A DNA stretch of 64,000 nucleotides from UBA10365 sp041441915 (GTDB lineage: Bacteria; Pseudomonadota; Alphaproteobacteria; Rhodobacterales; Rhodobacteraceae): the NCBI GenBank assembly GCA_041441915.1, contig JASDRS010000010.1, forward strand, positions 1 through 64,000, written 5' to 3'. The notes under the pieces were generated by a model. The model had not been told where the DNA came from and did not search any database. It was given only the letters and a program-made list of their open reading frames with translations. Shown here piece by piece: positions 40,088 to 49,318 of the stretch. The position numbers and the translations under genes were made by a program. Position 1 is the stretch's first letter. The number at the start of each line of letters is the position of its first letter.

Positions 40088-40933
40088 TTACTTGCCTTCT
40101 CCGCCTTCTTCCTCTTTGTTTGGCAGCGCATCAAACTCATCAAAATCAGTAACCTCTGACCGTGCGATAACCACAGCCTTGCCTTGGCTCTCATCATTGT
40201 CCGGTAGGTCTGCTAAATCATCACCTTCTTGCAATGCTGTTAGCTTGTCTTCAAGTTCAGCCTCGGCTTGGGCAGTTTTAACCATATCTTCTTTTGCGAC
40301 AGGCGAAAGGCTGGGCTTGGCTTTGGACTTGGCTGGAGTCTTGGTCGCGCGTGCTGGCTTGGCCTTGCCATTATTTGGCCTGACGCCAACACCACCCATC
40401 AAAAGTTCGGCCTTGTTCGAAGCGATGAGTTTTTGCGCATCAATCGGCCCAACTTCTACAACAGTGCCCGCAAAAAAGCGCACGCCATTTACAACGGCGT
40501 CAGAAATAATATGTATGCGCCGCCATCCGTCATCGAGCTCTGGGATGAATTGATCGGCGTCCTCTTCTTCTGGGCTTTCAGGCACTTCATCGTCTAAGTG
40601 TATTGGGACAATTTTGGTGGCACTGGCGCGCGATACGGGTGCGCTCTTTTCTTGTGGATAAAGCACAGATTTTACGGTTTTTAAGTTCTTGCCTTCGGAC
40701 ATCGACATCATTCTTTCACGCACGAGCCAGCTTTGCGCCGCCAAAAGCGCGATGCGGATCATTTCAGCTGGTTCTCCGCGAACGCGGTTACGAATTTCAT
40801 CGATGGCGCCTTCAAAAGATAAATCGGCCACCGAAAGCAAGATCCTTAGGCGTAGTCTTTGCATATCGGGCGACAGGGTTGGCACGCCGGGGCGATCTAT
40901 ACCAATATTTTGTCTTTGTGGGGTCAGGTTCAT
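40088..40933 (-). CDS. Unknown flagellar-cluster protein divergent from flgB
   Basis: About 281 residues from ATG 40933 (GAGG upstream). The N-terminal third is helical (SPDMQRLRLRILLSVADLSFEG, then IDEIRNRVRGEPAEMIRIALLAAQ). The middle is acidic. Around residues 145-190 there is a beta-rich domain (RRIHIISDAVVNGVRFFAGTVVEVGP). A basic AK-rich linker and an acidic tail follow. No membrane span. Divergent from flgB across a 95-bp region that carries overlapping sigma-54 sites, so co-regulation with the rod genes is likely. Function unknown. Confidence 0.7.
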   Translation of the reverse strand: MNLTPQRQNIGIDRPGVPTLSPDMQRLRLRILLSVADLSFEGAIDEIRNRVRGEPAEMIRIALLAAQSWLVRERMMSMSEGKNLKTVKSVLYPQEKSAPVSRASATKIVPIHLDDEVPESPEEEDADQFIPELDDGWRRIHIISDAVVNGVRFFAGTVVEVGPIDAQKLIASNKAELLMGGVGVRPNNGKAKPARATKTPAKSKAKPSLSPVAKEDMVKTAQAEAELEDKLTALQEGDDLADLPDNDESQGKAVVIARSEVTDFDEFDALPNKEEEGGEGK

Positions 40934-40958
40934 TTTTTTCCTCACGAGTGGGTTCACT

Positions 40959-40974
40959 TGGCACTGTCCTTGCA
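40959..40974 (+). promoter_or_regulatory. Sigma-54 promoter for flgBCDEF
   Basis: TGGCAC-TGTCC-TTGCA on the plus strand is a perfect -24/-12 element. Predicted start about 43 bp upstream of flgB. Its -12 element is shared with a weaker minus-strand site. Confidence 0.87.
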
Positions 40975-40986
40975 AAAACCGATCCA
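40971..40986 (-). promoter_or_regulatory. Candidate divergent sigma-54 promoter sharing the flgB -12 element
   Basis: TGGATC-GGTTT-TTGCA on the minus strand, two bases from consensus in the -24 part and perfect at -12. The palindrome TTGCAA at 40970-40975 would serve as the -12 element for both directions. Predicted start about 27 bp upstream of the ATG at 40933. Confidence 0.5.
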
Positions 40987-41028
40987 TAAGCAGCCAGATT
41001 TGGCAATTAATTTGGAGAAAAGGCGGAA

Positions 41029-41415
41029 ATGGACAGTATAAAAGGATATCTAGGGCTTCATGCAGATGCGTTGGCCATTCGGTCGCGTCGCAATGAAATT
41101 CTGGCCTCAAATATCGCCAATGCCGCGACGCCCAACTTTAAAGCCCGCGACATCGATTTTGAAAGTGAAATGTCAAAACATATGCCCAAGGGCCACCTTG
41201 ACGTAACCAATGTCAATCATATGGCATTTGTTCAAGCAAGTTCTTTGTCGGGTGTAAAATACCGCGTGCCGATTGAGCCGTCACTTGACGGGAATACGGT
41301 CGAGCTCCCCGTCGAGCAAATGCAATTCTCGGAAAGTGTCATGGAGTACCAAACTTCTTTGACATTTTTGAACCGCAAAATTGCAAGCCTGATGTCCGCC
41401 ATAAAAGAGGAATAA
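41029..41415 (+). CDS. flgB: Flagellar proximal rod protein FlgB
   Basis: 128 residues, normal. N-terminal rod signature RRNEILASNIANAATPNFKARDIDF and the C-terminal YQTSLTFLNRKIASLMSAIK helix. GGAGAAAA-GG precedes the ATG. First gene of the flgBCDEF operon. Confidence 0.96.
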   Translation: MDSIKGYLGLHADALAIRSRRNEILASNIANAATPNFKARDIDFESEMSKHMPKGHLDVTNVNHMAFVQASSLSGVKYRVPIEPSLDGNTVELPVEQMQFSESVMEYQTSLTFLNRKIASLMSAIKEE

Positions 41416-41418
41416 GTT

Positions 41419-41835
41419 ATGACCGAAATTAGAAACATTTTTGACATTTCTGGCAGGGCTATGTCCGCGCAGATAACACGTTTGAATGCAATCGCCTCTA
41501 ACCTTGCCAATGCACGCTCAGTGGCCGGTTCTGAAGAAGAAGCTTACCGTGCCCTTCGTCCCATTTTTTCGGTAAACTATGCTGATAAGGCCAATAAAAA
41601 TGGAATAGCTACAACTGATGTGGAAAAAGTTGTGCAGCTCAACCGCACACCCGACAAAGTTTACCATCCCGACCACCCAAAAGCTGATGTGGACGGTTTC
41701 GTTTATTCGGCCGCGGTTGATACCGATGAAGAGATGGTCGAAATGCTCGAAGCCTCCCGGCAATATCAAAATAACCTCGAGGTCGTCATGACCATGCGCA
41801 CGCTCATGATGCGTACAGCAAATATGGGCCGCTAG
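41419..41835 (+). CDS. flgC: Flagellar proximal rod protein FlgC
   Basis: 138 residues, normal. N-terminal ISGRAMSAQITRLNAIASNLANARS and C-terminal EEMVEMLEASRQYQNNLEVV are the paired FlgC helices; DHPKADVDGFVYS lies in the middle, close to the usual P-x2-P-DA-x-GYV pattern. Lies 3 bp after flgB. Confidence 0.96.
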   Translation: MTEIRNIFDISGRAMSAQITRLNAIASNLANARSVAGSEEEAYRALRPIFSVNYADKANKNGIATTDVEKVVQLNRTPDKVYHPDHPKADVDGFVYSAAVDTDEEMVEMLEASRQYQNNLEVVMTMRTLMMRTANMGR

Positions 41836-41851
41836 GGCTAAAGGAAAAAAA

Positions 41852-42568
41852 ATGGCAACTATTGATTCAAGTTCACCTGCTCAGCAGACAGCTAATGCTC
41901 AAAAGGCATTATTTGATAAATTGGGAATTTCGTCGGAAACTGATGCTGCAAAACGCGCGACTTCAAGCAGCTTGGGACAAGACGACTTTCTCAAATTAAT
42001 GACTGCGCAACTACAAAACCAAGACCCCTTTGCTCCAATGGAGAATGGCGACTTTATTGCTCAAATGGCACAGTTTTCTACCGTTTCAGGCATTCAAGAG
42101 GTGAATGCAAATCTTGTAGGCATGAGCGACGAGATGAAACAAATGCGTATTTCTACTGCCTCGAACCTATTAGGCCATTCGGTCTTGATCCCAGGGAATG
42201 TGGCGCGCCCAGATGAAAATGGTGAACTGCACGGTGTAGTTGACTTGCCAAGCGCCTCCAGTTCGACGTCTGTAATATATACGGATGTAGAAACGGGTGA
42301 GTTGTTACTTAATCACGAACTTGGCCCTGTTCGCGCAGGTCTCGTTGGTTTCAATTGGACGGATGTTCCCAAAAATGTGATTGATGGAAAAAAATTGGTC
42401 AAAATTGAAATCCAAGCCAATACTGGCGATGGAGTGCAGAATTTTGGCCCGTCCGTATATGCACGTGTCTTGGCTACTTCTGCGGGTGGCTCGGCCACAG
42501 ATGGCGTGATGCTCGACGTAGAAGATTACGGTGACGTCAACGTCAATAATGTTTTGCGCTTTCGCTAA
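41852..42568 (+). CDS. flgD: Hook-cap scaffold protein FlgD
   Basis: 238 residues. The N-terminal signature LGQDDFLKLMTAQLQNQDPF is followed by MENGDFIAQMAQFSTVSGIQ, both diagnostic of FlgD. A Tudor/FnIII-like C-terminal part follows. FlgD caps the growing hook and may have to handle the oversized FlgE encoded next. Confidence 0.95.
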   Translation: MATIDSSSPAQQTANAQKALFDKLGISSETDAAKRATSSSLGQDDFLKLMTAQLQNQDPFAPMENGDFIAQMAQFSTVSGIQEVNANLVGMSDEMKQMRISTASNLLGHSVLIPGNVARPDENGELHGVVDLPSASSSTSVIYTDVETGELLLNHELGPVRAGLVGFNWTDVPKNVIDGKKLVKIEIQANTGDGVQNFGPSVYARVLATSAGGSATDGVMLDVEDYGDVNVNNVLRFR

Positions 42569-42620
42569 GAATTTTTTTAAATTATCGCCCCATGGGCGCC
42601 TGAAGAAAAAGGGATGAAAT

Positions 42621-45600
42621 ATGTCGTTCTATACCGCTCTTACTGGCCTTAACGGCTCTCAGGCAGAAATTTCTGCCACTTCGAACAACATCGCGAACGT
42701 TGGGACTACTGGTTTTAAACGTTCGCGCGCTGAGTTTGGCGATATTTTTGCTACCTCTCCTTTACAATCGGCCTCATCGTCGATTGGTTCGGGTACTATC
42801 TTGAAGGGTATTAAGCAGCAGTTTACCCAGGGTAACATTGCGTCATCCTTGAATGCGCTTGACCTTGCTATTTCGGGTCAAGGGTTCTTTACCTTGGCGC
42901 CATCCCTAACCGCTTCGCAGACAGTTTATACCCGCAACGGTTCGTTCAACGTGAACAATGACCGCTACGTTGTGGATAGTGCGGGTCAGTTTCTGATGAC
43001 TTACCCAGTTAACTCTGATGGCTCGGTTACTGCCAAAGACCTAAACAGTGCTGTTCCTTTGCAATTGCCTGTGACTTCAGGTCAACCACAAGCTACTGGT
43101 AATATTTCTTTGGGGGTTAACGTCAACTCTGAATCTGTGGTTGTGGCTAATACAGTGTTTAACCCGAGCAATCCAGAAACTTATACGAACTCAACCTCTA
43201 TCACGATCTTTGATGACCTTGGTAATCCAACTATTGCAACCGCCTACTTTATTAAGACCCAAACCGCTTCGGCAGGAGACCCAACCAATAAGTACGACAC
43301 AAGACTTGTTATTGGTAGTACGATCATTGATCCAGATCTCGTTGGTGCGGTTGACGATACTGGAAAGGCGATTTTCATCGATCGCTTTGGGACCCAAACC
43401 ACATCTGTACCTGACGATAACTACTTTATAGAAAACAAAGGTTCACCGCTTTATAAGTTGGACAATCTTAATCAAGAAGTAGCGTCTTCTCCAGCTTCTA
43501 TCAGGGGTGAATCTAGTGGTTTTGATTTTGGTGAAGAAGGTGACAACCTTGTAGAAATTGTAACGGATCCGATATATTTTAACGCCACAGTTGAGGCCGA
43601 TGCTACTAATAGTGGTGTGTACTGGGGTAAAGATTTTATGCTGGTTAATGTGGATGATGGTGACCAACCAGTGTCAATTGATATTCGGCCAGGCAAATAT
43701 AACGCTGCCAATTTGGCCGCTGAAGTTGAGCGTGCGATTAATGAAGCCTATGGCGACGATAAGAAAATTCAACTTTTTCAGAATGTTGATGACACATTAA
43801 CTATCGATTTTACCAAAATCGACGCAAATGGTGATCCCAGCACGCTGGCCACGCCAATTTCGATTGATTTGCTGCAAGATACTCATGTCTCAACCAACCT
43901 TTCTATCAGTACGGCCGGTGGCTCGCCAGACTTTTCGCGGGAAGAATTACTTGCACATACGCAGGCTCGAGTAACGGATGAATTGAACGACTATGTTCTT
44001 GATTCATCGGGTGCAGTTGACAGCACTAAAGCTGCTGCCATGGGCGTTGCCTCCAGCTTTTTCGCAAGGACAAATAGTACAGCAATGACGGCTGTTTACG
44101 CTGACACAGACATCGTAACAATAGACTATAAACAAGCGAATACAGCGCTCTCGGCAACCACCACTGAAAAGGTGCATCTAGCCTACACATATGTGAATAA
44201 GAAACCAGCGCTGGAAGTGTATAAAGATAATACTGCAGTTTATACTCCTCCAAGTGGTACAGCATTTTCTTATGCCGATGGCATTGTAGAGATTAAAGTG
44301 CCAATGACGAGCGCCCTTAGTATTGTCAACCAAACGGTCCGTGTAGCAGGTCCCCTTGTAAATACATTGGGAGCGGCATTTGACGGACAAACCATGACAG
44401 TTCTAGAGAAGGTGGCTGCTCCGGTTACCACCGCTTCTGGGGCTGTTTCAAATACTAGTAGATATACGGCCAGCATCGGCGACTCTATTGCTGGCGATAC
44501 AATTAAAGTCATTACTGGCGGCCTTACCTTAACCACGACAGTAGGATCGACTGATGCACTTACGTTGTCGAATTTGCAAGCGGCGCTGGCGACTGTGGCT
44601 GCAGCGGCCTCGCCTGCTATTACAACTTTTTCGGTTGCATCTAGTGGAGTTGCAGGTTCGTTTGAGTTTACAGATAGTGGTTCGACTGTCATGTCCACAG
44701 GCGCCTCCGTGGCTGGTACCGAGCAATACTATTCATTAAAATTTGATGCGACTGGGCTGAATTTAAGTGCTGCTGATTTTACAGGAGATCTTTCAGGCTT
44801 TAAAATACTCTCAAGCTTATCCACTGATGTAGAAGCCTTTTTCGAAGGAGGTGAGAAAGTAGTCGATGGTGTGTTTAATACTTTTGCAAGTAATAAAATT
44901 GTAATTAGAGAGAAGCCATCTGCCGCTAATCACTCTGCTGCATACCTGACGTATATTGGTGGTGCTGATAAAACGTTTACATTGTCTCCTGTCGCAAAAA
45001 CTCCCACTATAAGTGTTACAAATAGTGATAGAACCACGGTCAGCCTTGGTAATTTATCTCCGGGTGACACACTCAACATAACCACTGGGGGCGTTAGTTT
45101 GAGTGCCACAGTGGGTGCAGATGATGCAGCTACATTGGTTAATTTGACGGCCGCGCTGCGTGGACAAGCTGCTGCGAACAATTTCACGGTTGTCGATACA
45201 GGGGTAGGTACATTTGAGTTTGACGATCCTACGGCAGCAGTGAATGTGTCCACAAGTCACGTCGCTACGGGTACGGAGCAATTTACAAATAGTTCGGCAA
45301 CAACAACAGCCTTAGGTCTGGCGGCGCTGACAACTCAAATCCAATGGGCAGACGAAAAAGCTCCCCCATTAAAAGTAGGTTTTGATGCCACCAATCAACG
45401 CCTCACATTTACAGCTGACAGAGCTGTTCTCGGCACAGGTGGTGATGGTGGCTTTGACTCATTTTCAATCTCTGGGAATACAGACGCCACCTCAGCAAAT
45501 AGGCTCGGAATTCCTGGCGCTAATAACGCGGCCAGCGGTTTAATCCGGGGTGGTGAAGTCCTGTCGACAGGAAGTTTCGTGGCGGATGGACAAGAGATCC

Positions 45601-46913
45601 AGCTACAAAACAAGCGCTATGGCATAAACGTCGCTTACTCATCTGACACAGCTTCATTTACTGTGTCTTCTGGCTCGACTGGTGAGAGTATAGACGCAAA
45701 TGGTGCGATGGGTGTGGCCACAACGCAAAAGGCTTCTGATATAAAAGTTGGTAGATACTTATTTGATACAACAGGCGGCGCCATCACGGAAACCTTGGCC
45801 GATACTCGTATTATCGGTTCTGGGGCCAATACACTCTTTGGTTTTGGTGTGGGGAAAAATAAATATGAATTTAGTACCGCCCGCGGCTTGGCTGCAGCTC
45901 CTGCTGTTGCCACTGGGATTGCGGCGCAGTCCGATTTGACCAGTGTATTTAGGCTGGGTGCAACGGGTGGTGAGAATGTCTTTAACATATCAGTTAATGG
46001 TATATCTGGTATCATTGAAGTTCCGTCAGGTAACTATGTTGGATCTACTTTGGCAGAAGCTTTGCAAGAAAAAGTTAACCAAATTTCGGATCCCACCACG
46101 GGTGACACAGTAGGCGGCGTGACAGTACGCTACTCAGCAGACGGCAATAATTTTGTTTTCAGCACTGGTACAACGGGCGACACCTCAACTATTAAGGTAA
46201 AAGGTACCGCGACGCTTGGCTTGTCAGATGTTCCACTAGGTGTTGGCTCTGTTCCTAAGATCAAAAACCTGGTGCAAGCCACAAACTCAGAGGGTATTGC
46301 CCTTTACGTAAGTGCTACAGGCGATGTCGTGACTTCGCCACCTGACAATATGGTAACTGGTTATTACCCGCTTTATATTGATGAGGGCGAGCTGACCTTC
46401 GATAAAACAGGTGCGCTAGTTAGTCCAAAAAATGATGTCCGGTATGACCAGCAATCTGAAGGTTTTTCGATTACATTGAATATCGATTACTCTTCCTCCA
46501 CTCAGCTCGCTCAGCCGTTTTCGGTTCTGTCAGTTGAACAGGATGGTTTCACATCGGGTCGTTTGGATGGACTTGAGATCGACAGCTCGGGTACTATTCG
46601 CGCTAACTATACGAATGGTGAGAATAACCCGTTGGGTAAGATCGTTGTCGTGAACTTTAATAACCAAAACGGCCTGAAGCAGATTGGTAACGCGACCTAC
46701 GTGGAGACTGCCGTTTCTGGTACTCCAACGGTAGGTGAAGCTGGTGCTGAAGGTTTTGGTACGATCCTCTCTGGTTCGCTTGAACGCTCGAACGTGGATA
46801 TCACGGAAGAACTTGTGAATTTGATTACCGCTCAGCGGAACTACCAAGCCTCAGCAAAAGCGATCGAAACTACCACAAGTTTGAACCAAACCATTATTAA
46901 CATCCGCATGTAA
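42621..46913 (+). CDS. flgE: Giant flagellar hook protein FlgE
   Basis: 1430 residues, about three and a half times the 400 or so of typical FlgE. The ends are standard: N-terminal SATSNNIANVGTTGFKRSRA and LDLAISGQGFF, C-terminal SGSLERSNVDITEELVNLIT and NYQASAKAIETTTSLNQ. The roughly 1000 extra residues lie between the D1 halves, as Thr/Ser/Gly-rich beta-strand domains that should project outward from the hook. Two segments (about residues 611-706 and 801-890) are related copies. The reading frame is uninterrupted. Ribosome site AAGGGATGAAAT is modest. Confidence 0.95.
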   Translation: MSFYTALTGLNGSQAEISATSNNIANVGTTGFKRSRAEFGDIFATSPLQSASSSIGSGTILKGIKQQFTQGNIASSLNALDLAISGQGFFTLAPSLTASQTVYTRNGSFNVNNDRYVVDSAGQFLMTYPVNSDGSVTAKDLNSAVPLQLPVTSGQPQATGNISLGVNVNSESVVVANTVFNPSNPETYTNSTSITIFDDLGNPTIATAYFIKTQTASAGDPTNKYDTRLVIGSTIIDPDLVGAVDDTGKAIFIDRFGTQTTSVPDDNYFIENKGSPLYKLDNLNQEVASSPASIRGESSGFDFGEEGDNLVEIVTDPIYFNATVEADATNSGVYWGKDFMLVNVDDGDQPVSIDIRPGKYNAANLAAEVERAINEAYGDDKKIQLFQNVDDTLTIDFTKIDANGDPSTLATPISIDLLQDTHVSTNLSISTAGGSPDFSREELLAHTQARVTDELNDYVLDSSGAVDSTKAAAMGVASSFFARTNSTAMTAVYADTDIVTIDYKQANTALSATTTEKVHLAYTYVNKKPALEVYKDNTAVYTPPSGTAFSYADGIVEIKVPMTSALSIVNQTVRVAGPLVNTLGAAFDGQTMTVLEKVAAPVTTASGAVSNTSRYTASIGDSIAGDTIKVITGGLTLTTTVGSTDALTLSNLQAALATVAAAASPAITTFSVASSGVAGSFEFTDSGSTVMSTGASVAGTEQYYSLKFDATGLNLSAADFTGDLSGFKILSSLSTDVEAFFEGGEKVVDGVFNTFASNKIVIREKPSAANHSAAYLTYIGGADKTFTLSPVAKTPTISVTNSDRTTVSLGNLSPGDTLNITTGGVSLSATVGADDAATLVNLTAALRGQAAANNFTVVDTGVGTFEFDDPTAAVNVSTSHVATGTEQFTNSSATTTALGLAALTTQIQWADEKAPPLKVGFDATNQRLTFTADRAVLGTGGDGGFDSFSISGNTDATSANRLGIPGANNAASGLIRGGEVLSTGSFVADGQEIQLQNKRYGINVAYSSDTASFTVSSGSTGESIDANGAMGVATTQKASDIKVGRYLFDTTGGAITETLADTRIIGSGANTLFGFGVGKNKYEFSTARGLAAAPAVATGIAAQSDLTSVFRLGATGGENVFNISVNGISGIIEVPSGNYVGSTLAEALQEKVNQISDPTTGDTVGGVTVRYSADGNNFVFSTGTTGDTSTIKVKGTATLGLSDVPLGVGSVPKIKNLVQATNSEGIALYVSATGDVVTSPPDNMVTGYYPLYIDEGELTFDKTGALVSPKNDVRYDQQSEGFSITLNIDYSSSTQLAQPFSVLSVEQDGFTSGRLDGLEIDSSGTIRANYTNGENNPLGKIVVVNFNNQNGLKQIGNATYVETAVSGTPTVGEAGAEGFGTILSGSLERSNVDITEELVNLITAQRNYQASAKAIETTTSLNQTIINIRM

Positions 46914-46943
46914 GCGGTTGTTAAACCTCAGTAAGGAGTTTCC

Positions 46944-47702
46944 ATGGACCGTATGATTCACACCGCCTTCAATTCGTTGAAGAATATTTATGATCAGCGG
47001 TTTCGCACGTCGAACAACCTGGCCAACGTGAATGTGCCAGGTTTTCGCCGTGACTTGCCGGATGAAAGTGGCAGTAGGAATTTGTCGTTTGAAGGCCAAC
47101 TTTCTGCCCGCCAGTTTGCATTAGAGTCGGGTATTTCCTCTTTTTCAAAAGCGCAGGGTACGATTAGCGAATCTGGGGTAGATACAGATGTTTCAGTTGT
47201 TGGTGACGGTTACATGCTTGTAAAGCCAATTGACGGAGAAATCGCGCTAAGTCGCAGAGGTGATCTTAGCCTTAGCGCGGAAGGCATCTTGCAAGATGGT
47301 GCCTCGAACGCAATTTTGAGCAGGGAGTTGGAGCAAATTACTGTTCCCGCCTATCGAGAAATTCAATTTTCTGAAACAGGTGAAGTACTAGTTGATGCTC
47401 TTTCTACGCCGTCTGGAAAATTTGTTTCGCTTGGATATATTGGAACAGCTAACCCAGATTCCAAAACCTTGTTCAAGGATCTTGATGGACAAATTCGGGT
47501 TATGGACCGCTTAGTCCCGGCTTTAGACCAAAAAGTTAAGCTTGTTCAGGGCATGTTAGAGGCCGCGAATGTGAATTCTGTTGAAGAATTAGTGAGTTCA
47601 ATGGAATTGCAGCGCCAATTTGAAATAAGTATTAAATTTATCAGTTTATCTCAAGAGCTCGATGAAGGTGGCTCTCAGTTAATGCGAATGCCGCAAGGTT
47701 AA
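46944..47702 (+). CDS. flgF: Flagellar rod protein FlgF
   Basis: 252 residues. N-terminal FNSLKNIYDQRFRTSNNLANVNVPGFRRD and C-terminal LVSSMELQRQFEISIKFI match FlgF; the middle has VSVVGDGYMLV in place of the usual AIxGxGFF. AAGGAG precedes the ATG. Last gene of the flgBCDEF unit, since a sigma-54 promoter follows before flgG. Confidence 0.92.
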   Translation: MDRMIHTAFNSLKNIYDQRFRTSNNLANVNVPGFRRDLPDESGSRNLSFEGQLSARQFALESGISSFSKAQGTISESGVDTDVSVVGDGYMLVKPIDGEIALSRRGDLSLSAEGILQDGASNAILSRELEQITVPAYREIQFSETGEVLVDALSTPSGKFVSLGYIGTANPDSKTLFKDLDGQIRVMDRLVPALDQKVKLVQGMLEAANVNSVEELVSSMELQRQFEISIKFISLSQELDEGGSQLMRMPQG

Positions 47703-47790
47703 TTTGTTACTTATCCTTTGAAAGCAGCGGCATAATTAAAGTGCAGCTATAGTATCAAATTACGAATGATACCTGAGGGATTTATACGGC

Positions 47791-47806
47791 TGGCACAGCT
47801 CTTGCA
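47791..47806 (+). promoter_or_regulatory. Sigma-54 promoter for flgGHIJKL-sltF
   Basis: TGGCAC-AGCTC-TTGCA on the plus strand is a perfect -24/-12 element within the 139-bp gap between flgF and flgG. Predicted start about 24 bp upstream of the flgG ATG. Confidence 0.88.
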
Positions 47807-47841
47807 TTACAAGTGTAACAGTTACCTCAGGAGCCAGAAAA

Positions 47842-48630
47842 ATGTCAGCAGCGGCGATGCACGTGGCCAAAACAGGCCTAAATGCCCAACAAATGAAAAT
47901 GCAAGTCATTGCCAACAACTTGGCAAACGTTAATACGACTGGCTTTAAACGTGACCGTGTGAATTTTGAAAGTCTCCTGTATCAAGTCAGCAAGACCGCA
48001 GGGGCTGAAACGGCTGACGGGACAGCGCTAACCTCATCTTCCAGTGTAGGTACAGGTGTCAAAATCGTAAGCACGCAAAAACTTTACACGCAAGGCAGTT
48101 TGGTTTCGACGGAAAATGCGATGGATGTTGCCATTGATGGTGTGGGTTTCTTTCAGGTTCAATTGCCAGATGGGCGTACGGGTTATACCAGAAATGGCTC
48201 ATTCTCGCCCAATTCTGAAGGCATTTTGACTACCTCAAGCGGTTACGTTCTTCAGCCACAAATCCAACTTCCAGAAGCCGTCACTGAAGTCAATATTTCG
48301 GGAAATGGCCAGGTTACCGCACTTATTCCGGGCTCACCTGAGCCGGTCGAACTTGGACAAATTTTGATTTCAAACTTCGTGAACCCGCGCGGCTTGCAAT
48401 CAATTGGTGAAAGTTTTGCGGTCGAATCTACAGCCTCGGGTCCAGCCCAAGAAGGCCCGCCGCTTGAAGGCGGATTTGGCAAATTGACGCAGGGCTATCT
48501 GGAAGGGTCGAACGTAAATGTGGTGCAGCAGTTGGTAGATATGATCGAAACGCAACGGGCCTACGAGGTTTCATCTAAGGCCATCACCGCATCAGACGAA
48601 ATGATGCGCTTTATCAGCAACAATCTTTAA
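47842..48630 (+). CDS. flgG: Flagellar distal rod protein FlgG
   Basis: 262 residues, the canonical length. N-terminal KTGLNAQQMKMQVIANNLAN and TTGFKRDRVNFESLLYQ, the VAIDGVGFFQVQLPDGRTGYTRNGSF block, and C-terminal GYLEGSNVNVVQQLVDMIET are diagnostic. AGGAG precedes the ATG. Confidence 0.97.
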   Translation: MSAAAMHVAKTGLNAQQMKMQVIANNLANVNTTGFKRDRVNFESLLYQVSKTAGAETADGTALTSSSSVGTGVKIVSTQKLYTQGSLVSTENAMDVAIDGVGFFQVQLPDGRTGYTRNGSFSPNSEGILTTSSGYVLQPQIQLPEAVTEVNISGNGQVTALIPGSPEPVELGQILISNFVNPRGLQSIGESFAVESTASGPAQEGPPLEGGFGKLTQGYLEGSNVNVVQQLVDMIETQRAYEVSSKAITASDEMMRFISNNL

Positions 48631-48640
48631 GGGGCTATAG

Positions 48641-49309
48641 ATGAAAAACGCACCCACATTTTTGATCCGATCAGTTTTGGTCGCTGCAACTTTGGGTTTG
48701 GCGGGCTGTTCTACGTATATAGAAGAAGTTGCCTCGAAGGAATATTTACCGCTGATGCAAGATATGGCCTCTAATACTCCGGAACGCATGGCTTCAGGGT
48801 CTATCTTTGCACAGGGACAATCGGGTCTTTTTGCTGCTGATCGCCGTGCTTCGGTTGTTGGAGATATTTTAACGGTGGAATTTAAAGAAAAATTCGCAGC
48901 AACGAAGTCACAAAATGCCGCTACATCTAAAGCGTCAAGCTATTCCCTGGCCTTACCTAACATAGCAGGTATAGCTGCTGCGGAGGCGGCGACCGGCAAC
49001 ACATTTGCCGGAACAGGTACCGCTGGGCAGTCGAACACATTGACAGGGCAAATGTCTGTCACTGTTGTGCGGGTTTTTGCAACTGGAAATCTTGAGATTT
49101 TGGGGCAAAAGAAACTCACTTTGAATAATGGCGATGAATATATTCGCGTACGTGGCCTGGTGCGGCCTGACGATATTTCGTCAAGCAATGTGATTTTATC
49201 TGACCGTATTGCTAATGCTGAAATTAAATATACTGGGGCTGGCGATATTGCCGACACCGCAAAACAGGGTTGGCTGGCGCGCGCTTTCACTGCCGTCTCG
49301 CCGCTTTAA
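48641..49309 (+). CDS. flgH: Flagellar L-ring lipoprotein FlgH
   Basis: 222 residues. The signal peptide ends in the lipobox LAGC with the lipidated Cys at residue 23, so the protein is outer-membrane anchored. SIFAQGQSGLFAADRRASVVGDIL and ILGQKKLTLNNGDEYIRVRGLVRPDDI are typical of FlgH. Follows flgG by 10 bp. Confidence 0.96.
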   Translation: MKNAPTFLIRSVLVAATLGLAGCSTYIEEVASKEYLPLMQDMASNTPERMASGSIFAQGQSGLFAADRRASVVGDILTVEFKEKFAATKSQNAATSKASSYSLALPNIAGIAAAEAATGNTFAGTGTAGQSNTLTGQMSVTVVRVFATGNLEILGQKKLTLNNGDEYIRVRGLVRPDDISSSNVILSDRIANAEIKYTGAGDIADTAKQGWLARAFTAVSPL

Positions 49310-49318
49310 GGACATAAA

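Noticed and set aside
42583..42600. CGCCC-CAT-GGGCG hairpin between flgD and flgE
   Set aside because: Only a 5-bp stem with no U-tract; flgD and flgE are expected to be co-transcribed.
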